64,000 nucleotides of DNA, from contig JARKIF010000044.1 of NCBI GenBank assembly GCA_029378245.1, positions 310,001 through 374,000 of the forward strand, read 5' to 3'. The stretch's first letter is position 1, and every line of letters starts with the position of its first letter. A program made the translations under genes and the position numbers. The DNA is from Roridomyces roridus. Its lineage: Eukaryota; Basidiomycota; Agaricomycetes; Agaricales; Mycenaceae. The notes under the pieces were generated by a model. That model worked only from the letters and a program-made list of their open reading frames with translations. It did not search any database and was not told the origin of the DNA. This document shows, piece after piece, positions 57,201-64,000 of this stretch.

Positions 57201-58601
57201 GCAGAGGCAAGGGTCAAACGCAGTGCAACAACGCGTCGCCCGGCAGCAGATGACTCTCGTTTGCAGCGACCGTCAACTGCCGGTGCGACAAGTCCGACAG
57301 CACTGCATGAACCACTTCCGGCCGACGCAGTCAAACGCAGTGCAACAACACGTCGCCCGGCGGCGGATGACTCTCGTTTGCAGCGCAGCACTACGAGGGC
57401 GCGGGCAGAGCCTGGTCCTGCATTCCTTTCCGAGGTCCCAACGTCTCCGATTCCACCGTCTGCTCCTGCGCCAAACAAGCTGACGAAGGCACCGACGGAG
57501 AAGCGGACCCCGCGGCCATCAGCGGAGATGCCGCGCCCGTCTGGCGAGCATCAGCCTTCCAAATCGCAAGGGACGCTCACTCGGGTGTTTGTTGGGGACA
57601 TGCAGCGGTTCAATATGGTCGACATTGGGCCTACGACCACTGCCAAGCAGGTTCTAGCAGCGGTCGAGGAGCAGGGGTCACTCAAGGGCTGGGTCGGCAC
57701 GGGCGGGTGGATGGTGTGGGAGGTTGCCCAGGACTTTGGAATGGGTGAGTTTTCATGTTCCTTTGTTCAGCTCATATGCTGACAATGTCTGTCCAGAACG
57801 ACCGATTCGCAGTTTCGAGCAACTGGCAGACGTCCAGGCGTCCTGGAACAAGGACAAGATGGTGAATATGTTTGTGATCAAGCTCACGCCGCTGGCACCG
57901 ATCCTGAGTCGTTCGGTACGTATTAGGCCTCCTCTTTTGATCTGACTGACCTGGTGCGCAGAACATGCCTTCCAGCTCGCCAATGTTCTCTGGCTATGTC
58001 GAGTGGGAGATGAAGCGGGGCAAGTGGGTGAAACGCTATCTCCGCCTGCGCGAGCACAGTCTATTCTTGTGCAAGCGGGATAATGTGAGACAACACATTT
58101 CTTATTTGTCGTATCTATGCTGATGGCGCATCCTATAGGGCAAGGACGAAGTCTTCCTATGCTCGCTGTCCAACTTTGACGCCTACAACGTGACTCGTTT
58201 GACCAAAGCCCCCAAGCCCTTTGTCTTTGCCGTGAAATCGACCGATAACCTCTCTTTCTTTGAAAACACCTCGGATTACTTGCATGTGTTTGCATGCAAC
58301 CCGCGGGATGGTGACAAATGGGTAGAGAAGATCCTCCTTGCTCGCGTACGTCGCGACCCGCTCTTCATTCTCGGATGAATTCTGATGTGTTTGATGATAG
58401 TCTTATGTGCTGCACCAAGAGCGTACCGTTCTTTTCAACAAATCTGCTGGCGGGAACACAGCAGGCGGGAGTGGACTCTCGCGTGCCAACACCCGGGCGG
58501 GTAATGCCGGCACGCCGCAACGCACGGGTCCTCCGCCGCTATTGACTGCACCGGGACGTGACGACGTTTTCCTCCCTGGCTCACTGCTACGGGATTCATG
58601 A
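54272..58601 (+). CDS. Large scaffold with Ras-association and PH domains
   Basis: The likely start is the ATG at 54272 (MRRSRRLSFQTIFSKDTTAV); an in-frame ATG at 54128 lies only 37 bp from the divergent neighbour. More than 1,000 residues are low-complexity Ser/Pro/acidic/Gly sequence with an R-rich coiled segment (KVREEREERRRDREARRARQ). At the C-terminus come an RA domain (LTRVFVGDMQRFNMVDIGPT to KMVNMFVIKLTPLAP) and then a PH domain (FSGYVEWEMKRGKWVKRYLR, SLFLCKRDN, FVFAVKSTDNLSFFENTSDY, GDKWVEKILLAR). These are split by short introns near 57750, 57915, 58085 and 58345. The tail ends GSLLRDS. The RA-PH pair recalls Grb7/MRL-type adaptors, so a role linking a Ras-type GTPase to membrane and cytoskeleton is plausible. 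An internal ~40-residue repeat lies at about 57140-57386. Confidence 0.82.
57140..57386 (+). repeat. In-frame tandem duplication of about 40 codons
   Basis: Within the RA-PH gene, RPSTAGATSPTALHEPLPAD followed by VKRSATTRRPAADDSRLQR occurs twice. The two DNA units differ by few substitutions and by six bases, so the duplication is recent and preserves the frame. It lies in disordered sequence and may vary in number between strains. Confidence 0.85.
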
Positions 58602-58831
58602 ACTCTCTCTCTCTTTGTATGATTAGCTCATGACACTTTCCTTTTTTTCATTTCTCTTGATACTCCCTCTTCGCTCCAGGACCTAATTTAACCGTTCTTG
58701 GGGTTCATGTTGTACTGTATCCTTTTCCTCGTTGTATTTCATACATAATGACGGGTGGTGGTGGGTGCTACATAATTTACATACATACCGCTGTACGAAA
58801 AAACCAACAACTATAGAGAAGAGATATTCTG

Positions 58832-59650
58832 ATGTCGATCAATGATTGCACGCCTTCAACCTCAACTGTCATGGCCAGAAGGAATCAAGTGCGGGCGACT
58901 CCTGATCAGCTCGAGACGCTGCAGGCTGCGTACCCCGATAATATCAGACTCAAGGCCAAGAAGCTCGCTGAACTGTCTGCTGAAACTGGCCTGTATGTCC
59001 ATTGTCGCCTACTGCTAAACCAATCGTCTCAACTCACTCGTGCGTCGAATTCTAGCCCGGCTCCTTGGATCAAGTCCTGGTTTGTTCGGGCGAGACAGAC
59101 GCATAGAGAGGCGTTGGCGAGGATTAGGGAAGGCAGTTTAGAGTCGGGGCGTGAGGAGGAGGATGAAGTTGACGATGAAGTTGATGATGAACACAAAGCA
59201 GGGTCCAACGACAACGACGACGAGTTTGAATGCCCCACGCCTAGGTCCATTCGTTCCAGCAAAGTCGCGAAGAATACCACTCGCGTAGGAAGGCTCATTT
59301 ATCAGGACTTTTCGGGCAACCAATCGCCACCCTCCAATAACTCCTACTACAACTCCGACCGCCAACCTCACTCTAATCCTCGACGCACCATGCCAGTCAG
59401 CCTACGCGCAGCCGCGAAGAATACCACTCGCGAAGGACGTCGCATTGATCAGGATTTTTCGAACAACCAATCGACTCCCACCAGCAGCTCATACTACAAC
59501 TCCGACCGCCAACCTCTCTCCAACCCTCGACGCACCGGCGATCTGCGCATGCCGTATCGGCCGCCCCACCAAAATGCTCAGCTCGGTCCCTCTCTACCCT
59601 ACCGACAATACCTTGCCACGGCCATTGTGTTCTGTGGTCCTCGAGTTTGA
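58832..59650 (+). CDS. Homeodomain-like protein with duplicated C-terminal segment
   Basis: The ATG at 58832 gives MSINDCTPSTSTVMARRNQV. With an intron of 63 nt removed near 58994-59056, the reading is TPDQLETLQAAYPDNIRLKA, KKLAELSAETGL|PAPWIKSWFVRARQ. The final helix WIKSWFVRAR fits the homeodomain WFxxxR pattern, though the usual Asn-Arg-Arg is replaced by Val-Arg-Ala. Next is an acidic stretch (EEEDEVDDEVDDEHKAGSND). Then a segment starting KNTTRVGRLIYQDFSGNQSP and ending SDRQPHSNPRRT is repeated 49 codons later as KNTTREGRRIDQDFSNNQST to SDRQPLSNPRRT. The stop is at 59650. A nuclear DNA-binding role is likely; it could be a homeobox relative of agaric regulators. The duplicated tail is unusual. 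Confidence 0.7.
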   Translation: MSINDCTPSTSTVMARRNQVRATPDQLETLQAAYPDNIRLKAKKLAELSAETGLYVHCRLLLNQSSQLTRASNSSPAPWIKSWFVRARQTHREALARIREGSLESGREEEDEVDDEVDDEHKAGSNDNDDEFECPTPRSIRSSKVAKNTTRVGRLIYQDFSGNQSPPSNNSYYNSDRQPHSNPRRTMPVSLRAAAKNTTREGRRIDQDFSNNQSTPTSSSYYNSDRQPLSNPRRTGDLRMPYRPPHQNAQLGPSLPYRQYLATAIVFCGPRV

Positions 59651-60307
59651 GGGACATTCTATGATTCTACACGGGTTTTTGCTTTCTTTGGGTGGTCGTT
59701 GGATAGATGGACGGCTTGTGTATGTAGATCTCTCGACATGTATTTTACCTTTTTCTCTGGATGTATGAGGATGATTCATTTCTCGCGTGCATTTTGTGCC
59801 CATGCAAGTTCAATACGGCGGAAGTTCCAGCCAATGGTAGTTTCCCCGTCGTCCAGCGGTGCGAGCTGTTGAAACAAAGGCGACGTATCCTGCAGAAAGA
59901 CGTTGAATCTCATGAACGGTCTGGCATGAAGGCTTGACTCGGAAAATTGGGAGAAGGAGGAGCGGATTGCTGGTGCTATAAAAGTGGGGCAAATGTTTTA
60001 GGGAGCAGAGGAAATGGCTGCTCTTCAACACAGCAACTGTTGCTGCAAGTCGGAGTGTTACGGCGAACCGAAGCACTCGGCGAGTGAAGACGTTGGGCAG
60101 TCGCCGTCGCAATGGAGGGCTCGATGCTGGCTGATGTTGACGAGAGGACTGCCGAACACATTAGTCTACACGAGCGTGACCGGGCTACGGTCGCCCCTTG
60201 TTTTACTTTCTTATCCAGCCATTCGGACACGAAGACAGACTTCGAAAAATGTAAACGAAGGAGAAACCTTTGATTTGGTTGCATACGAAAATGAAGTTAC
60301 AATTGGA
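59651..60307. other. Stretch without a supported gene
   Basis: The sequence separates two convergent genes. Short frames exist on both strands with no motif support. A TATAAAAG string lies at about 59978. Confidence 0.4.
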
Positions 60308-61512
60308 TCAAACAGGCGACAGTTTCTCTGTAGCAGCCGATGCGCCGATGTGGCGACTCAGGCTGGCTTGAACAATAATGAGTGTTGGAAGGATGTTCTG
60401 TAGTCTGTTGTGAGTTTTCTTTTGGCAGATTCATCATCACAAACCGTTAGTTGTGTTCCGATCCCAAAGGATTCCTGTGGTACGAAAGATACCGAAAGAC
60501 CACCGGACATCGAAACAAGAATCACGCCGACGGTTGTGCAAATAAAGTAAAGGGAACTCGATTCCAACCTTTTCAGAGGACGGATCAGACACGAAGTTGG
60601 GATGGACACGGATACTAACAGTATCGTCAAGGCGGTGTTGTATCTCCTGATGAACTTGGTCTGGCCCAGGATCTTCAAGTGACGCCGCGACCGCCAGATC
60701 TGGGCCGCTGTTAAGCAAATCAAAAGTAGATTGTTGAACATGATTAGTCCGAAAAGAATGCGACAGTCGATGTGATACTGAGGTGGGGAAAAGTGATCTC
60801 GATACACGGTCGCAAAGCCGAGTCCTTTGATCTAATGGTGAAGCAAATCTCAGTGTGGAATATTTTGTCACGGACCTATGGTGGCCATCAGCAACACCAG
60901 CGGGAGGATCACAACATTTCGATTGCGACCCCATACCATGTAGCATCGATACATCTAGAGCCAGTTAGAAGGGAAAACAATGGACAGAGAAGGCGTACAA
61001 AGAAACCATCGGCAATTGCGCTGGACCCGTGTCAAAATCAATGCATTTGAAAGGGATTCGCACGGACTTGTTCACGACCAACAAAGTCTCTTCCACGAAG
61101 CCCATCATGTTGGACATATCCTGTAACGAGTCCAGGGCATCACCGACTTGATTCAGTGCTGCAGAGTAGACCGCCTGTAGTGCGAGTGTAGCAGTTACAA
61201 GCTGCAAAGCCATCTCCACCGCAGCAAAGGTGCACATCACGAGGATTGTGCAGATAAGGATGCGTTTGCCCGGTCCTGGTTCCCGGCGAGAAAGGAAGTA
61301 TAGCGCCACGACGACCAGTAGGTTGTACATTCCTGCAAGACATCAGCAGAAGGGCGAAGAAAGAAGGGACTCCAACCATTGAGAAACAACGAGACCTTTC
61401 GAAATCTCGTTGGCGATCCTATTCGGGGAAAGGAACATATACATACCGCCGTCTGCCTGATGTAAGGAATCACTTGCGCCCAGGCAGTTTGAAAGTCAAG
61501 AGTGTCCGCCAT
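60308..61512 (-). CDS. Orphan multispan (likely 7-TM) membrane protein, paralogue 2
   Basis: The ATG at 61512 gives MADTLDFQTAWAQVIPYIRQ, matching MAGTSDFDSAWEQVVPYLIK of the gene at 49620. Exons continue with VSLFLNG, MYNLLVVVALYFLSRREPGP, GKRILICTILVMCTFAAVEM, ALDSLQDMSNMMGFVEETLL, MYRCYMVWGRNRNVVILPLV-like residues near 60940, DHFSPPQYHIDCRILFGLIM, FNNLLLICLTAAQIWRSRRH, LESSSLYFICTTVGVILVSM and, after the last intron, NILPTLIIVQASLSRHIGAS, with the stop TGA at 60308-60310. The intron positions agree with paralogue 1, so the pair comes from gene duplication and not retroposition. Function unknown, presumably plasma-membrane. Confidence 0.8.
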
Positions 61513-62125
61513 CCTGTAGCGGTGTTTGAATGTGGTGGACTCGCCACTGGAGAGAGAGAAAAGGACAAGTGGGCTGTCGGTTGGCTACGGTCTGATGTAT
61601 CGTCTTCTTGCGTTCTGGTGCGAAAACTCCCACAAAGTTCTATTCTGAAGACACCGACGGGTGGGCATCTCCTAGAACGGGGACCGGGGTTGGAATTATC
61701 CTGGGGGATGATACATTGATCTCATGAAGATGAGTACAGAGAGTGAAATTCAAGCCAAATTGCCATTAGCGAAAGGTCAGCTGAATGCTGCGGGAAAGAA
61801 CCATGAATAGAACAAGAGAATTCTTGACCAGAACAATCAATATCTGTCCCTTGCCAGTGAGCCAGGGGATTGTTGTACACGGGATTGGAGGTGGGGGCGA
61901 GGGGCTCATGGAGTTCGGGGTGGTCGTCTGGAACAACCAGCACAAATTATCCGAGAGTCGGTGTTGCTACCTTGGACCTGGTCCTTGGTCGGCTGGGACG
62001 AATTCTAATATTGCGGGTTGCGGTTCTGCGCAGCAGTTCTAATTCTGGCGACGCGATCAATCAATCACTCACGGCCCTGTTCCTTACCCTCATTCCGCTC
62101 TCCCCTCTCGTTCCCTTCTCCCGCC
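61513..62125. other. Divergent intergenic region
   Basis: The sequence lies between the starts of the orphan membrane protein (-) and the transporter-like gene (+), so it should hold two promoters. No coding frame is supported. Confidence 0.5.
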
Positions 62126-63768
62126 ATGGACCTCCCTCGTCTATCGACCAGTAGCGAGGGCTCCTCCTCTGGAGAGTCTTCCCCCATTCTCTCCAACTTT
62201 AATTCGTCCACCTCACTCATCCTCGTGCACGACGATGAAGAACCGACCTCTCCCTTTGACTTTCGGGATAACGACGACGGCGACGAGCCCGAGAGTCCAG
62301 ACTTCGAGATTCGGCGGCATTTCTCCCCTGCAATGGCACCATCTCTCGTCTTCCTCTACCTACTGTCCCCATACTTGAAGCTCGGTGCTCTGTTGTTGCC
62401 CAACACACAGCACCCCCTCAAGTATGGCATACCGCTTTTAATAGCATTCGCCATCTTGTCTGCCTTTTCGAGGCAGATATGGTACATGCTTGCCCGGTAC
62501 ATGCGCAAAGCCGACCTAGAGGACATCGTTTTGGATGCCTTTGCACTGGGCCGTGGCAAAGAGCGCCGACGTGCCTGGCTGCGCTCCCTCGTGCGTGGTG
62601 GTACTGGACTTCTGCGAGTGCTTTTAGCGGTCATCTACCTCCGTGGTGCGTCCCTCGCCTTCCTTTGAGTGCATGCTTTGTTCATTGGTTTCTCAAAGAA
62701 TCCGTCCACATTCTCCTACCCCTCCTCCCCGAAGGTCTCCCTCTACCTCCACGTCCAGTCTTGACCATCGTCTTTGCACTTGCACTGCTTCCGCTGGTCT
62801 CGGCACAGTCGTTGGCTGCGAAACGCATTGTCTATGCAACATGGGCGTCCATTGCAACCTATATAATCTGGTTTTTCTGCGTTGCTGTCGCACACTCCAA
62901 CGGAACTCTCGAAGTCAATCCCAGCTGGCTTAGGATGGGAACCTTTTGGCAAGGCATCAGTGCGTTTTTTGTTCTCTCAAGCCGGCCTGCCACTGACAAT
63001 CCGGCATCAGCTACGACGGCATTTGCTTTCACGTCATCCTCCACACTCCCTCTCTACGCCTCCTTGAAAGCCGGCGCTCCACCAGAGGCTCTGTCAAAGA
63101 GCTCTTTATCGCGCTCTTTCAGAACACTCTCCCTCCTATCGGTGGCTGTCGCTGGCTGCTTTACTTTACCGCTCATCTTCTTCACCGCCAACCCCAAGGT
63201 CGTTATTGTGCGTGTACATTCTTGTGCTCGTTTTTCGGCTCATTTTGATTCACGACAGTTGCAGGACCCCGAACCGTTTCGCCTGCAGCCGGCTATTGCA
63301 GTGTTCAACGCGCTAACCCTCCTGCTTGCCATTCCGTCAGTGCTCATCACCACACCGACACTTCCTATCCCAGAGCGCATTCGCCGCTCTACCTCCCTCC
63401 CTCTGTCCAAGTCCCTCACTCTCATCCTAACCATCGCCCTTTCCCTCGTGCCCACACCCATAGCACGCGTCCTGAGCGACATCCTGATCGCCAGCGCATG
63501 TGCTAGCACCTACTTCCTGCCTGCCCTCGTACATATCACGACGCATTTCTTCAAACGACCACTGTCGATCGTCATACCAACGATCCATTCCTCGCAGGAG
63601 GCCTTACCGGCAGAGGCTGATGAGCTCCTGCAGCGTAAGGAGCGCGCGCTGCAGCAGAGACAGTTCCGGAAACGTCTCGTATGGGATATTGGCGTATGGG
63701 TGCTGTTGCTGCCTGTAGGCGGCGGGGGCTTCGTGTGGGGCGCTGGTCGCCTCGCAGGCAGGTGGTAG
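62126..63768 (+). CDS. Amino-acid transporter-like multispan protein (AAAP-related)
   Basis: The ATG at 62126 gives an acidic, Ser-rich cytosolic N-terminus (MDLPRLSTSSEGSSSGESSP). Membrane segments follow: APSLVFLYLLSPYLKLGALL, KYGIPLLIAFAILSAFSRQI, GLLRVLLAVIYLR, LTIVFALALLPLVSAQSLAA, YATWASIATYIIWFFCVAVA, then TTAFAFTSSSTLPLYASLKA, LSVAVAGCFTLPLIFFTANP, AIAVFNALTLLLAIPSVLIT and further helices, ending VWGAGRLAGRW at 63768. Introns lie near 62643-62700, 62960-63010 and 63205-63263. The FAFTSSSTLPLYASLK segment resembles fungal vacuolar AVT-type amino-acid transporters, but the overall similarity is weak, so the substrate and even the transporter call are tentative. Confidence 0.6.
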
Positions 63769-63922
63769 GCCAGGACTTTAATTACATATACAATGTATCT
63801 TTGACTGTATCTACACTTTTATATGCATTCTTGCATTTGAGACTGAGTTGGAAATATGGATTGTTCGATACACTGACGATACAAAAACTTGTTTCTCCGC
63901 ATACTACGCTCTTCTTGGGATA

Positions 63923-64000
63923 CTACGCGCTCTTCTTGGGACGTCCTGGCTTGTTGGGACGTCCTGGCTTGTTGGGTGCGGCCCCATTGTTCGAAGGTTT
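63923..64000 (-). CDS. 3' end of a gene with a basic GRP-repeat tail (partial)
   Basis: A minus-strand frame enters from the right edge and reads KPSNNGAAPNKPGRPNKPGR then PKKSA before TAG at 63923-63925. Two NKPGRP units in tandem followed by PKKS resemble AT-hook-like GRP cores or a nuclear localisation signal. At the DNA level the region repeats CGTCCTGGCTTGTTGGG and, downstream of the stop, a CTCTTCTTGGGA block. Only 25 residues are visible, so the family is unknown. Confidence 0.4.
   Translation of the reverse strand, partial: KPSNNGAAPNKPGRPNKPGRPKKSA

Noticed and set aside
59976..60403. Open frames on both strands between the homeodomain-like gene and the membrane-protein paralogue
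   Set aside because: They overlap each other and partly overlap the last exon of the membrane protein; composition is not protein-like.

Overview
The window is nuclear DNA of a filamentous basidiomycete, most likely an agaricomycete (mushroom-forming) fungus. Genes are dense and lie on both strands. They are broken by many short GT-AG introns, often about 45-60 nt, and several families are typical of agarics: DUF6589-like proteins, MYND-finger proteins, orphan multispan membrane proteins and a homeodomain-like factor. All calls come from reading the sequence and splicing by eye. No database search was run, so family names rest on recognised motifs.

Left part (1-23337), mostly housekeeping genes. 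In order: the 3' end of an unknown membrane protein (+), a HAK/KUP potassium transporter (-), a two-finger C2H2 regulator (+), a Roadblock/LC7 protein (+), two tandem MOB1-family genes (-), a long coiled-coil TPR/MLP1-type nucleoporin (-), a ketopantoate reductase (-), an MFS sugar transporter (-), a rhodanese/Cdc25-like protein with an HCX5R active site (-), two tandem paralogous genes of unknown function (-), and a membrane-protein fragment whose 5' end abuts a transposon.

Middle (23103-48358), the remarkable part. Two nearly identical 6.5-kb elements lie in inverted orientation around 11.6 kb of other DNA. Each has terminal inverted repeats beginning TAGTCTGT and carries two convergent genes, a DUF6589-like protein and a RecQ-like DEAH helicase. 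The inverted homology runs 235 bp past the outer end of each element into the neighbouring membrane-protein gene. Beyond copy 2 that captured stretch is closed by an extra 130-bp copy of the element terminus. Copy 1 has a 1-nt deletion that breaks its DUF6589-like gene, while copy 2 reads through. The spacer holds a hAT-like non-autonomous element with an 8-bp target duplication, an unusual protein kinase, an MYND/MSS51-type gene, an orphan gene, a 1.2-kb element with long inverted repeats, and a second MYND-finger gene.

Right part (48359-64000), ordinary gene space again: an orphan multispan membrane protein (+), a secreted PBP-like solute-binding protein (-), a DCAF4-like WD protein (-) head-to-head with a large RA-PH scaffold (+), a homeodomain-like factor (+), a second copy of the orphan membrane protein (-), an amino-acid-transporter-like protein (+), and the basic C-terminal tail of a gene entering from the right (-).

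The strongest candidate for an undescribed system is the TIR element pairing a DUF6589-like protein with a RecQ-like helicase, together with its inverted, flank-carrying duplication.
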